The notes beneath the pieces were generated by a model. That model was not told the DNA's origin and did no database searches. It saw only the letters and a program-made list of their open reading frames with translations. Below are positions 24,137 through 33,264 of a stretch of DNA of 64,000 nt, piece after piece. This stretch comes from JBBRBB01 sp038206235 (GTDB lineage: Bacteria; Bacteroidota; Bacteroidia; Chitinophagales; Chitinophagaceae): contig JBBRBB010000020.1 of NCBI GenBank assembly GCA_038206235.1, positions 1-64,000 of the forward strand, read 5' to 3'. The stretch's first letter is position 1. The number at the start of each line of letters is the position of its first letter. Position numbers and translations under genes: made by a program.

Positions 24137-24718
24137 ATGAGCAACAACCTTAAGATACTTGTTTTCGATAATTACGATTCATTTACTTATAATCTTGTAC
24201 ACCTTGTTGAAAAGATATTACATTATAAAGTGGATGTATATCGCAATGATGAAATTCCATTAGAGAAAGTGAATGATTATGATAAGATCATTTTATCACC
24301 AGGCCCTGGTTTGCCAGGCGAAGCAGGCTTGTTATTGCCTTTGATAAAAGAATATGCTTCCCGCAAATCCATACTGGGCGTGTGTTTGGGCCATCAGGCT
24401 ATTGGAGAAGCATTCGGAGGAAAGCTGATTAATCTAAGCGCAGTGTTTCATGGAGTAGCAACCAATTGCAGGTTACAGAATGCCAATTCCAAATTGTTTA
24501 AAAACTTACGAGAGGAAATAGAGGTAGGCCGTTACCATAGTTGGATTATAAGCGAAGAAAATTTTCCAGAAGAACTGGAGATTACGGCAACAGACAATAA
24601 TGGATACATCATGGCATTACAACATAAAAAGTATGATGTGCAAGGAGTGCAGTTTCATCCGGAGAGTGTACTAACTCCCGATGGAGAAAAAATAATGAGG
24701 AATTGGCTAAATGTCTAA
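24137..24718 (+). CDS. trpG: Anthranilate synthase component II (glutamine amidotransferase)
   Basis: The 193-residue class-I glutaminase supplies ammonia to TrpE. The start MSNNLKILVFDNYDSFTYNL is canonical; an earlier in-frame ATG at 24038 would translate the palindromic element and is rejected. Catalytic Cys83 (GVCLGHQ), His174 and Glu176 (VQFHPES) and the oxyanion loop SPGPGLPGEAG are present. In many Bacteroidota this subunit also serves PabB; no separate pabA is in the window. Confidence 0.95.
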   Translation: MSNNLKILVFDNYDSFTYNLVHLVEKILHYKVDVYRNDEIPLEKVNDYDKIILSPGPGLPGEAGLLLPLIKEYASRKSILGVCLGHQAIGEAFGGKLINLSAVFHGVATNCRLQNANSKLFKNLREEIEVGRYHSWIISEENFPEELEITATDNNGYIMALQHKKYDVQGVQFHPESVLTPDGEKIMRNWLNV

Positions 24719-24860
24719 ACTGAGATTTGGAGAGATTATCAGGATTAAAAAGATGAAATGAAAAATATCTTGCATTAATTTATCATTCGGCTATGTTTCA
24801 TTATTTACAAAATATTTTCATCCACTTCAAATCCCCGTTCATACAATTAAATAAAAAGTT

Positions 24861-25295
24861 ATGAAAGAATTTAAATACAAAGAAATTACCGAAAAAATCA
24901 TTGGCGCTGCCATGAAAGTACATTTAACACTTGGCACTGGTTTTCGGGAAATTATTTATCAAAGAACAATGGCATTGCAAATGGAAGCTGACGGTCTTTC
25001 ATTTATAAGAGAATGCAATATGCCTGTTTATTATCTCGAAAAGCAAATAGGCGAAAGAAGAGTTGATTTCTTTGTTGAAAATAAAATTTGCACAGAATTA
25101 AAAGCGATACTAAAATTGGAGCCAGTTAATTTTGCGCAGGCAAGAAATTATTTGGAGGCATTTAATAAGGAAGTTGGCCTGTTGATTAATTTTGGTTCAA
25201 TCAGTCTTGAATTTAAAAGGCTTGAAAATCCAAAATATAATCCTGCATTAATTCGTCATCCAACTCTATCTGAGTTATCCCAAAAATCTCTTTAA
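24861..25295 (+). CDS. GxxExxY family protein (PD-(D/E)XK-like)
   Basis: The 144-residue protein carries the naming motif GFREIIYQ (GxxExxY) near residue 27, followed by VDFFVENKICTELKA, where Asp and the ExK of a PD-(D/E)XK nuclease-like core can be recognised, and NYLEAFNKEVGLLINFG. The family is abundant in Bacteroidota, has no proven function, and is frequently found inside unrelated operons. Here it interrupts the trp operon between trpG and trpD, on the same strand and 23 bp before trpD, so it is cotranscribed under attenuator control. Confidence 0.8.
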   Translation: MKEFKYKEITEKIIGAAMKVHLTLGTGFREIIYQRTMALQMEADGLSFIRECNMPVYYLEKQIGERRVDFFVENKICTELKAILKLEPVNFAQARNYLEAFNKEVGLLINFGSISLEFKRLENPKYNPALIRHPTLSELSQKSL

Positions 25296-25318
25296 TCCAT
25301 TCAAATCCTGTTTAGATA

Positions 25319-26311
25319 ATGAAAAAAATTCTTCAATATTTATTTGAACATAAAACATTGAGCAGGGTTCAGTCAAAAGATGTCCTAATCAATATTGCAA
25401 AAGGCATATACAATGAAAATGAAATTACAGCTTTTATTACTGTGTATCTTATGCGAAGCATTACTATTGAAGAGTTGCAGGGCTTTCGCAACGCCCTAAT
25501 GGAGTTGTGTGTAAAAGTAGATTTGAATGGCTATTCAGCGATTGATATTGTGGGAACAGGCGGCGATGGGAAAAATACTTTCAATATTTCTACCCTTGCC
25601 TGTTTTATTGTAGCAGGTGCGGGGCAAAAAGTTGCGAAGCATGGAAATTATGGCGCAACATCTGTTAGCGGTGCATCGAATGTAATGGAGAATCTTGGTT
25701 ATAAATTTAAGGCGGAAAATTCAAAATTAAAAGTTGAAATAGAAGAAGCAGGAATTTGTTTCATGCATGCACCTTTGTTTCATCCCGCTTTGAAAGTAGT
25801 TGCACCCATAAGAAAAAATTTAGGAGTAAGAACATTTTTTAATATACTCGGACCCATGGTAAACCCCGCCTCTCCTGCTTTTCAATTAATAGGGGTATAT
25901 AGTTTAGAGATGGCAAGAATTTATAATTATTTTTTGCAACAGACCGGCAAAGCATTTACCATTATTCATGGATTAGATGGCTACGATGAAATTTCTCTCA
26001 CCAACGACACAAAAGTAATTACAAATAAGGGTGAACAAATTCTGCCGCCCGAAGAATTGGGCAAACGTTTAGTTTACCCGCAGGACCTATATGGCGGTAA
26101 TACCGCAGAAGAATCAGCAAAAATATTTTTAAAGATTATGAAAGGCGAAGGCACCTGGGCGCAAAATGCTGTAGTGCTCGCCAATGCTGCGATGGCGCTG
26201 CATTGCACAGGTGAGTATGAAAATTATAATAACGCATATCATGCAGCGGTGAAAAGTTTAGAGAGTGGAAAAGCTTACAGCTCATTACAAAAATTAATTT
26301 CAATGCAATAA
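25319..26311 (+). CDS. trpD: Anthranilate phosphoribosyltransferase
   Basis: TrpD joins anthranilate to PRPP, second step of the pathway. The 330-residue protein has the PRPP-binding GTGGDGKNTFNIST (79-92), the KHGNYGATSVSGASN segment and the FFNILGPMVNPA loop. N-terminal helical domain and length are normal. Part of the operon between GxxExxY and trpC. Confidence 0.96.
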   Translation: MKKILQYLFEHKTLSRVQSKDVLINIAKGIYNENEITAFITVYLMRSITIEELQGFRNALMELCVKVDLNGYSAIDIVGTGGDGKNTFNISTLACFIVAGAGQKVAKHGNYGATSVSGASNVMENLGYKFKAENSKLKVEIEEAGICFMHAPLFHPALKVVAPIRKNLGVRTFFNILGPMVNPASPAFQLIGVYSLEMARIYNYFLQQTGKAFTIIHGLDGYDEISLTNDTKVITNKGEQILPPEELGKRLVYPQDLYGGNTAEESAKIFLKIMKGEGTWAQNAVVLANAAMALHCTGEYENYNNAYHAAVKSLESGKAYSSLQKLISMQ

Positions 26312-26339
26312 CTGCAAACGCTGATAAAGAATTTTAATT

Positions 26340-27131
26340 ATGAATATTCTGGAGCAAATTATTACTGACAAAAAAAAAGAGATAGAATTAAAAAAGCGCA
26401 TCATTCCGGTTAATGCATGGAAACAAATGCCATTTTATACTGATGAAAAAATTTCTTTAGAGAATTCATTACTCGAAGAAGGTTCAACAGGCATTATTGC
26501 AGAGTTCAAAAGAAAGTCACCTTCCAAAGGTGTTATTAATGATAAGGCGGAATTAACTCAAGTTGTTTCAGCGTATAATATACATGGTGCTGCAGGCATT
26601 TCTGTTTTGACTGATGAAAAATATTTCGGCGGGTTAAATGATGACCTTTTGCTTGCAAGAGAAATTGTTTCAGTGCCGTTGCTTCGAAAAGATTTTATCA
26701 TTGATGAGTATCAATTATATGAAGCAAGCGCAATAGGCGCAGATGTGATTTTATTGATAGCAGCCTGTTTAACAAAAGAGCAGGTAAAGCAATTTGCATT
26801 AAAAGCGAAACAGCTTGGTTTAGAAGTACTATTAGAAATTCACAACGAAAAGGAGCTTGAATATATTTCTGATGAAGTGGATTTAGTTGGCGTAAACAAT
26901 CGCAATCTGAAGACTTTTGAAACAGATATAAATACATCGTTGCAACTGATTGATAAAATTCCGAAAAATAAAGTTGCCATTTCTGAAAGCGGAATAAGCG
27001 ATGCAGATGCTATTATAACTTTGCGAAAAGCCGGCTTTAAAGGGTTTCTGATAGGCGAAAGTTTTATGAAACAAAATAACCCGGGAAATGCTTTTCAGCA
27101 ATTTGCAAAACAATTAAAAAAATCGCTATGA
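26340..27131 (+). CDS. trpC: Indole-3-glycerol phosphate synthase
   Basis: A 263-residue TIM barrel closing the indole ring of the carboxyphenylamino-deoxyribulose phosphate. Conserved IIAEFKRKSPSKGVI, LLRKDFIIDEYQLYEA, EIHNEKELE, VGVNNRNLKTFETDI and AISESGI segments hold the catalytic Lys/Glu residues. Its stop overlaps the trpF start by four bases (ATGA), implying translational coupling. Monofunctional; trpF is separate. Confidence 0.96.
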   Translation: MNILEQIITDKKKEIELKKRIIPVNAWKQMPFYTDEKISLENSLLEEGSTGIIAEFKRKSPSKGVINDKAELTQVVSAYNIHGAAGISVLTDEKYFGGLNDDLLLAREIVSVPLLRKDFIIDEYQLYEASAIGADVILLIAACLTKEQVKQFALKAKQLGLEVLLEIHNEKELEYISDEVDLVGVNNRNLKTFETDINTSLQLIDKIPKNKVAISESGISDADAIITLRKAGFKGFLIGESFMKQNNPGNAFQQFAKQLKKSL

Positions 27132-27760
27132 ATATAAAAGTATGCGGCATTACACAGGTAAAGCAGTTACAGCAGTTAGACGCCTTAGATATTGATTTTG
27201 CCGGAATTATTTTTTATAAAGGGTCGCCAAGATATGCGGGTGATAAAATTTCAAAAAAGGAAATCGGCTCAGCAGATTTTGATATAAAAAAAACAGGTGT
27301 GTTTGTAAACCAGGGATACGATGAAATTATGAAAACCATAGAAGATTATAATTTGGATGTTGTTCAGTTGCACGGCGATGAAAGCCCTGAATTTTGCAAA
27401 AAAATTTCCGCCGGAACAGAGTTGATAAAAGTATTCCGTATTAATGCAAATGCTAAAACAGATATTGATGAATTAGTGCGGGCTTATGATGAGGTTTGTG
27501 ATTATTATTTGTTTGATACCTCAGCAGAACTCTTTGGCGGTACCGGCAAGCAGTTTGACTGGGCATTACTTGCCAAAAGTAAAATTGAAAAACCATTTTT
27601 TTTAAGCGGCGGTATTGGATTGGGCGATGTGGATAAAATAAAAAGATTTACGCACCCTGATTTTTATGGCGTGGATATAAACAGTTTGTTTGAAAAAGAA
27701 CCGGGAATAAAAGATATGACGAAAGTATTGCAGTTTAAGCAGGCACTGAAAATGAGATAA
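27128..27760 (+). CDS. trpF: Phosphoribosylanthranilate isomerase
   Basis: A 210-residue TIM barrel for the Amadori rearrangement of phosphoribosylanthranilate. The catalytic cysteine lies in IKVCGITQ, the acid in the FDTSAELFGGTGKQFDW segment, and the phosphate loop in FFLSGGIGLGDV. Overlaps trpC by four bases. Confidence 0.95.
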   Translation: MNIKVCGITQVKQLQQLDALDIDFAGIIFYKGSPRYAGDKISKKEIGSADFDIKKTGVFVNQGYDEIMKTIEDYNLDVVQLHGDESPEFCKKISAGTELIKVFRINANAKTDIDELVRAYDEVCDYYLFDTSAELFGGTGKQFDWALLAKSKIEKPFFLSGGIGLGDVDKIKRFTHPDFYGVDINSLFEKEPGIKDMTKVLQFKQALKMR

Positions 27761-27761
27761 C

Positions 27762-27793
27762 AGTCAGACGGCTCCAAGCTGTCAGACCGATGC
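27762..27793. repeat. 32-bp inverted-copy element, left
   Basis: Contains GTCAGACGGCT...AGCTGTCAGACCGATGC. Its reverse complement nearly matches 30676-30708. The element itself forms a short hairpin (GACGGCT/AGCTGTC). Confidence 0.75.
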
Positions 27794-27891
27794 CACAAAC
27801 TTTATCTGCCTCTATGTGCGCATTTTGTTGCATGTTGATTATACTGAAAAAAACATGTCGGCAGAAAAGTATTTAGAACAAAAACAGTCAA

Positions 27892-28374
27892 ATGAAAATC
27901 GAATGCTACAATAAAGTTTATCAGCAACAGGTTATTGAACTTATTTTAAATATTCAGCAAAATGAATTTAATGTTCCTGTAACTATAAATGATCAACCGG
28001 ACCTGCTTGAAGTTGAAAATTTTTATTTCAAAGGAAATGGGAATTTTTGGGTAGCAACAGAAAACAGTACAGTGGTAGGAACGGTTGCTCTGATTGATAT
28101 GAGAAATAATCTTGCCTGTTTACGTAAAATGTTTGTACATGCAGATTATCGTGGCAAAGAGAAAGGAACCGGTCAGCTTTTGTTGGACGCGGTAGTTGAC
28201 TGGTGCAGGCAAAAAAATATTACAGCAATTTATTTGGGCACGGTTGACAAATTGATTGCAGCACAAAAATTTTATTTAAAAAACAATTTTGTAGAAATAC
28301 CCAAAACGGCTTTGCCCGCCAGCTTTCCGGTTATGGAAGTTGACAACATGTTTTTAAAATTGGTGATAGTCTGA
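27892..28374 (+). CDS. GNAT family N-acetyltransferase
   Basis: A 160-residue GNAT protein: KYIECY-like start MKIECYNKVYQQQVIELI, central strand FWVATENSTVVGTVALIDM, and the acetyl-CoA site CLRKMFVHADYRGKEKGTGQLLLDAVVDWC (R-G-K-E-K-G-T-G as the Q/RxxGxG/A variant). The substrate is unknown. It sits between trpF and trpB, same strand, and may be a passenger in the operon; no obvious link to tryptophan synthesis. Confidence 0.8.
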   Translation: MKIECYNKVYQQQVIELILNIQQNEFNVPVTINDQPDLLEVENFYFKGNGNFWVATENSTVVGTVALIDMRNNLACLRKMFVHADYRGKEKGTGQLLLDAVVDWCRQKNITAIYLGTVDKLIAAQKFYLKNNFVEIPKTALPASFPVMEVDNMFLKLVIV

Positions 28375-28499
28375 ACGGGGATTTGGGGGGGATTGGAAGG
28401 ATTATAATTAAATGAAAATGCACGTTTAAACAATTGAAGGTTTTTCAACAAATGATGAACTTGATTTTCGAGTGGAGACTTTGAAAAAACAAAACGTAG

Positions 28500-29744
28500 A
28501 TGGAAACACAAGAAATAAAAAAACCCCTTCAGAGCTTGCCCCGTCAAAGCGAGGAGTTTGGAGTTTCGCCTCAAGGTTACTACGGAAAATTCGGTGGCGC
28601 TTATATTCCTGAAATGCTTCATCGCAATGTGGAAGAGTTGCGCACCCGTTACTTGAAGATTATGTATGAGCCCTCTTTTCAAAAAGAATTTCATGAGTTG
28701 TTGCATGATTATGCGGGCAGACCAACACCGCTGTATTTTGCGCAACGTTTGAGTAAGCAATTCAACACAAACATTTTTTTAAAGCGTGAGGATCTTTGTC
28801 ATACAGGTGCTCATAAGATTAATAATACCATTGGACAAATCTTGCTCGCAGAGCGATTGGGAAAAAAAAGAATCATTGCAGAAACAGGTGCGGGGCAGCA
28901 TGGTGTGGCCACAGCAACCGTGTGTGCATTGAAAGGTGTAGAGTGCATTGTGTATATGGGTGAAAAAGATATTGAAAGACAATCGCCAAATGTGGCCCGC
29001 ATGAAAATGCTCGGAGCAAAAGTAGTACCTGTAATTAGCGGAAGCAAAACATTAAAAGATGCAACGAATGAGGCGATACGCGATTGGATAAATAATCCTG
29101 TGGACACGCATTATATCATCGGCAGTGTGGTAGGTCCGCATCCATATCCTGATATGGTAGCACGTTTTCAAAGCGTAATAAGTGAAGAGCTGCGCTGGCA
29201 ACTACAAGAAAAAAAGGGCAATGAATTACCAACGCATGTGATGGCTTGTGTGGGCGGGGGCAGCAATGCGGCGGGTGCTTTTTATTATTTTTTAAATGAG
29301 GGGGGTGTGCAACTGATTGCAGTGGAAGCTGCAGGTCTTGGATTGCAAAGCGGGCGCAGCGCTGCAACAACACAACTTGGCAAACCCGGTGTATTGCATG
29401 GAAGCAAAAGCCTGGTGATGCAAACAGAAGATGGTCAAGTGGTAGAGCCACACAGCATTTCAGCGGGTTTAGATTATCCCGGTATTGGTCCTCTGCATGC
29501 GCATTTGTTTGAAAGTGGTCGTGCAACATTTTTGAGTGCAACAGATGAAGAAGCGTTGCAGGCCGGCTTTCAACTGGCAAAGCTGGAGGGAATTATTCCT
29601 GCTTTGGAGAGTGCACATGCACTTGCAGCACTGAGGCAAATTCAATTCAAAACAAGTGATGTTGTTGTTTTGTGTCTTAGCGGAAGAGGCGATAAAGATC
29701 TGGCAACATATATCAAAGCGATGGAAGAAAAATGTAAAATATAA
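28500..29744 (+). CDS. trpB: Tryptophan synthase beta chain
   Basis: The PLP enzyme that condenses indole with serine. The 414-residue protein has the PLP lysine in LCHTGAHKINN (Lys106), AETGAGQHGVATAT, the phosphate-binding GGGSNAAG and the LSGRGDKD tail motif. Standard TrpB1, forming a channelled complex with TrpA, which follows after a 138-bp gap holding a dispersed repeat. Confidence 0.97.
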   Translation: METQEIKKPLQSLPRQSEEFGVSPQGYYGKFGGAYIPEMLHRNVEELRTRYLKIMYEPSFQKEFHELLHDYAGRPTPLYFAQRLSKQFNTNIFLKREDLCHTGAHKINNTIGQILLAERLGKKRIIAETGAGQHGVATATVCALKGVECIVYMGEKDIERQSPNVARMKMLGAKVVPVISGSKTLKDATNEAIRDWINNPVDTHYIIGSVVGPHPYPDMVARFQSVISEELRWQLQEKKGNELPTHVMACVGGGSNAAGAFYYFLNEGGVQLIAVEAAGLGLQSGRSAATTQLGKPGVLHGSKSLVMQTEDGQVVEPHSISAGLDYPGIGPLHAHLFESGRATFLSATDEEALQAGFQLAKLEGIIPALESAHALAALRQIQFKTSDVVVLCLSGRGDKDLATYIKAMEEKCKI

Positions 29745-29799
29745 AATGAAGAATTCAAAATATAGACTCTTCAACGATTTGTAATTCTAACATTTTAAA

Positions 29800-29875
29800 C
29801 CACAAAAACATGGCAGACACAAACCAGCACAAAGAAGTTTGATATTTTTCGTGGCTTAGTGTTTTTGTGGCAAAA
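29800..29875. repeat. Dispersed CCACAAAAACA...CTTAGTGTTTTTGTGGC phrase
   Basis: AAACCACAAAAACATGGCAG and, 60 nt on, CTTAGTGTTTTTGTGGCAAA are partly inverted copies; relatives are at 11128 and 36680. Located between trpB and trpA. Confidence 0.6.
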
Positions 29876-29882
29876 AATAAAT

Positions 29883-30653
29883 ATGAACAGAATAAAAGAA
29901 TTGTTTCAAAGAAAAAATCAAAACATTCTCAGTGTTTACTGCACTGCGGGCTATCCGCAATTAAACAGCACATTGCATGTAATGAAAGCCTTACAGGATA
30001 ACGGTGCAGATATGATTGAAATAGGCATGCCTTACAGCGACCCTTTAGCCGATGGTGCTGTGATACAGGCGAGTAATAGCAGAGCAATAGAAAATGAAAT
30101 GACGATTTCAAAATTGTTTGATCAGTTACGAAATTTTATAAAAGAAATTTATATCCCGGTAATATTGATGGGCTATATAAATCCCGTATTGCAATACGGC
30201 TTTGAAAAATTCTGTGCAGATGCTGTAAGCGTTGGCATAGATGGATTGATTTTGCCCGATTTGCCCGAATACGAATTCGAAACAGAATACGGCGCTATCA
30301 TAAAAAAATATGGATTGGATTTTATTTTTCTAATAACTCCTGAAACATCAGAAGAGCGAATAAAAAAATTAGATGAATTAAGCACCGGTTTTTTGTATGC
30401 AGTTTCTTCATCATCCATCACAGGAAAAGAAAAAGATTTTTCTGCTGTAGAAAAATATTTGCACAGACTAAAAAATATGCAGTTGAAAAATCCAATTTTG
30501 ACTGGCTTTGGCATAAAAGATAAAACGACTTTTAAAACCGCGTGTGCATATACCAGGGGAGCAATCATTGGTACTGCATATATCAGGGCGCTCGAAAATT
30601 CAAATGATATTGCAGCCACCACAAAGATTTTTCTGCAATCTTTGTTAGGTTAA
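29883..30653 (+). CDS. trpA: Tryptophan synthase alpha chain
   Basis: A 256-residue TIM barrel cleaving indole-3-glycerol phosphate. Catalytic Glu46 (IEIGMPYSDPLADG) and Asp57 are present, with LMGYINPVLQYG, GLILPDLP and the phosphate loops. The ATG at 29883 gives the MNRIKELFQ start; a TTG-type start at 29859 would add eight residues encoded by the dispersed repeat and is rejected. Last gene of the operon. Confidence 0.96.
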   Translation: MNRIKELFQRKNQNILSVYCTAGYPQLNSTLHVMKALQDNGADMIEIGMPYSDPLADGAVIQASNSRAIENEMTISKLFDQLRNFIKEIYIPVILMGYINPVLQYGFEKFCADAVSVGIDGLILPDLPEYEFETEYGAIIKKYGLDFIFLITPETSEERIKKLDELSTGFLYAVSSSSITGKEKDFSAVEKYLHRLKNMQLKNPILTGFGIKDKTTFKTACAYTRGAIIGTAYIRALENSNDIAATTKIFLQSLLG

Positions 30654-30675
30654 TGGTTGTTTCTAATCGTTCGCA

Positions 30676-30708
30676 GCATCGGTCTGACGGCTTAGAGCCG
30701 TCTGACAG
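30676..30708. repeat. 32-bp inverted-copy element, right
   Basis: GCATCGGTCTGACGGCTTAG followed by AGCCGTCTGACAG: near-identical to the reverse complement of 27762-27793, with a perfect GACGGCT/AGCCGTC hairpin. The hairpin lacks a T-run. Confidence 0.75.
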
Positions 30709-30828
30709 TTATGACTAACGAAAGTTCTAATGAATATTCATTTCAACAGTTACGATACCCGATGACAGTAAAACGAATCTGCTTGCTTCTAAAGTTTACT
30801 GGTATTGTATTTGTTGGCAATACGTGAA

Positions 30829-31824
30829 ATGGAAAAAACAAAAAAGAAAATAACCCCAAAAGCAATATGGCAAATGATTAAAGCAACTTTTAAAGCATTT
30901 GGAGAGGATAAGGGAATTAAGCTTAGCGCCTCTCTTGCCTTTACAACAGTTTTTGCAATCGGCCCTTTTTTATTATTAATAATGTCTCTGGCAAGTATAT
31001 TTTTCGGGCAAGATGCAATTGAAGGAAGATTGTTTTCACAGATAAACGGTTTTATTGGAAATGATGCTGCTAAACAAGTACAGGACATTGTAAAAAATAT
31101 TCATTTTTCCGGCAAAACAAATTTTGCTTTGGCAGGCAGCATCGTTGTAGTGATAATTGGCGCCACCAGTGTGTTTGTTGAAATACAGGATTCAATTAAT
31201 TTTATCTGGAGGGTAAAGGCCAAGCCAAAACGCGGCTGGCAGAAATTTTTGAAAAATCGTCTCTTGTCATCCTCATTGATAATTTCACTCGGCTTTCTTC
31301 TTATTGTTTCGCTTGTGCTTAATGGAATTATTCAGGCATTAAGCGCTATTTTAACCCGGTACCTTTCAAATGTAACTGTAATAATTATTAACCTTATTAA
31401 TCTGTTTATAGGCTTTGCTCTAACTGCTGTGTTATTCGCAATTATTTTTAAAGTGCTGCCCGATGTTAAGATAAAATGGAAAGATGTAAAAATAGGCGCC
31501 ATCTTTACTGCAATACTATTTATGATGGGAAAATATCTGATTGGATTGTACATAAAAACAACCGGCACAGGTTCAACTTACGGCGCTGCAGGCTCAATCA
31601 TTATTATTCTTGTTTGGATATATCTTGCTTCCGCAATATTATATTTGGGAGCTGAATTTACACAGGTGTATAGTGAAGCTTACGGCGGCAAAATACAACC
31701 GGCAGAATACGCTGTGTTTGTTCAGCGAAAAGAGGTGGAAAGAGAAGTGAATGCTCTTCCCCCGCAACATCCCGAGATTACTAAAAACCCTGAGATTATA
31801 AACACTTCTCCCGGCTCATCATAA
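30829..31824 (+). CDS. YihY/virulence factor BrkB family membrane protein
   Basis: The 331-residue protein has about six hydrophobic helices and the family landmarks KLSASLAFTTVFAIGPFLLL, FVEIQDSINFIWRV, FKVLPDVKIKWKDVKIGA and the GAAGSIIIILVWIYLASAILYLGAEFTQVY signature. YihY/BrkB proteins are inner-membrane proteins once misassigned as RNase BN; their transport role is unclear. ATG at 30829 is preferred to a TTG eight codons upstream. Tail (QPAEYAVFVQRK...) is polar and variable. Confidence 0.88.
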   Translation: MEKTKKKITPKAIWQMIKATFKAFGEDKGIKLSASLAFTTVFAIGPFLLLIMSLASIFFGQDAIEGRLFSQINGFIGNDAAKQVQDIVKNIHFSGKTNFALAGSIVVVIIGATSVFVEIQDSINFIWRVKAKPKRGWQKFLKNRLLSSSLIISLGFLLIVSLVLNGIIQALSAILTRYLSNVTVIIINLINLFIGFALTAVLFAIIFKVLPDVKIKWKDVKIGAIFTAILFMMGKYLIGLYIKTTGTGSTYGAAGSIIIILVWIYLASAILYLGAEFTQVYSEAYGGKIQPAEYAVFVQRKEVEREVNALPPQHPEITKNPEIINTSPGSS

Positions 31825-31984
31825 GGCTTAAAAATAAACTTATAGAAAAAGTAAAAATAAAGCAAACCAATTCTCAAATTAAGTCATCTTCATTTGTATC
31901 AGTTCATTAGTTCCTGTTAAAAAATTTTATATTTACTTTAAATAGAATATTTTTCATGAAAATTGTTGTTTGATTTTATTTAAG

Positions 31985-32013
31985 AGGCTGCGGAAAAAAT
32001 AGCAGCCTTGTTT
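31985..32013 (+). terminator. Hairpin upstream of the TolC gene
   Basis: AGGCTGC (31985-31991) pairs with GCAGCCT (32002-32008), followed by TGTTTTA. It could terminate readthrough from yihY or act as an attenuator just before the TolC start at 32026. Confidence 0.45.
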
Positions 32014-32025
32014 TACCATCAACGC

Positions 32026-33264
32026 ATGAATAAGAAATGGCATATTACTACACTCTTTATGCTCTTTGCCTTTTTATCATTTTCACAAAACAACACGCTT
32101 GATTATTATATTACAACATCACTTTCTAATAGCCCTTTATTAAAAAGTTATGAAAACCAAATACTTTCTAACCGTTTAGATAGCCAGATATTAAGAGCCA
32201 CATTAAAAACACAAGTAAATTTTTTATCCAATAATAGCTACGCACCAATCGTTAATGGATACGGATATGATGAAGTGATTACAAACAAGCAAAATGTTTC
32301 CGCATTAGTACAGGCTTCAAAAAACTTTCCTGCTAAAAATAATATTACAGCACAGTTGAGAGCAATCAGCCTTCAAAATCAATCATTGCTCGATACTATC
32401 AGGCTTTCAGAAAAAGATTTAATAAAAACAGTTTCTGAACAATACATTACTGCGTATGGAGATTTGGTAACTATGAATTTTAATGCAGAGTTATTTGACC
32501 TTTTAAAAAATGAAGATATTATTTTAAAAAAGCTTACACAATCGAATGTGTACAAGCAAACAGATTATCTTTCATTTTATGTTACATTGCAACAGCAGGA
32601 GCTTACACTTTTGCAATCGCAGATACAGTACGATGCAGATTATCTTACCTTAAATTATGTAGCCGGAATTTGGGATACTACAATTATCCAATTACAGGAG
32701 CCACATCTCATGGATACTTTGCAATACAATTTCATTAATTCAGTTTTTTATAAGCGATTTGCTACTGATAGCTTACGCATCGAAAATGAAAAAGCATTAA
32801 TAAAATATGAATACAAACCAAAGCTCGGCGGTTATGCTGATGCTGGATATAATTCTTCATTAGCTTTTCAACCTTATAAAAATTTTGGCGTGAGTGCCGG
32901 ATTTAGTCTTACAGTTCCTATCTATGATGCACGACAAAGAACATTAAAATATAGTAAGCTCGATATACAGGAACGAACAAGGCTGGTGAATAAGGATTTT
33001 TTCAGGAATCAATATTTTCAGCAGGTTGCACAGCTTACCAAACAATTACATGCAACGGATGCATTGGTGACAAAAATAAATGAACAAATCTCTTATGTAA
33101 AAACATTGATAACAGCGAATCAAAGATTATTGGAAACAGGAGACATCAGGATTGCTGACTATGTACTGGCTATAAATAATTATCTCACTGCAAAAAATTT
33201 GCTGAATCAAAATTATATAAGCAGGCTCAAAGTTCTTAATCAAATTAATTATTGGAACAGATGA
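32026..33264 (+). CDS. TolC family outer-membrane efflux protein
   Basis: The 412-residue protein has a signal peptide (residues 1-21, ending SFSQ), and the alpha-helical barrel organisation of TolC: two helical repeats with LYDYY-like TLDYYITTSLSNSPLLKSYENQI at the start and a periplasmic/OM segment PKLGGYADAGYNSSLAF...GVSAGFSLTVPIYDARQR in the second half, matching the family P-x-L-x-L-x-G and L-x-x-P-I-F/Y signatures. It forms the outer channel of an efflux or secretion pump. Its stop overlaps the adaptor start (ATGA). Confidence 0.85.
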   Translation: MNKKWHITTLFMLFAFLSFSQNNTLDYYITTSLSNSPLLKSYENQILSNRLDSQILRATLKTQVNFLSNNSYAPIVNGYGYDEVITNKQNVSALVQASKNFPAKNNITAQLRAISLQNQSLLDTIRLSEKDLIKTVSEQYITAYGDLVTMNFNAELFDLLKNEDIILKKLTQSNVYKQTDYLSFYVTLQQQELTLLQSQIQYDADYLTLNYVAGIWDTTIIQLQEPHLMDTLQYNFINSVFYKRFATDSLRIENEKALIKYEYKPKLGGYADAGYNSSLAFQPYKNFGVSAGFSLTVPIYDARQRTLKYSKLDIQERTRLVNKDFFRNQYFQQVAQLTKQLHATDALVTKINEQISYVKTLITANQRLLETGDIRIADYVLAINNYLTAKNLLNQNYISRLKVLNQINYWNR

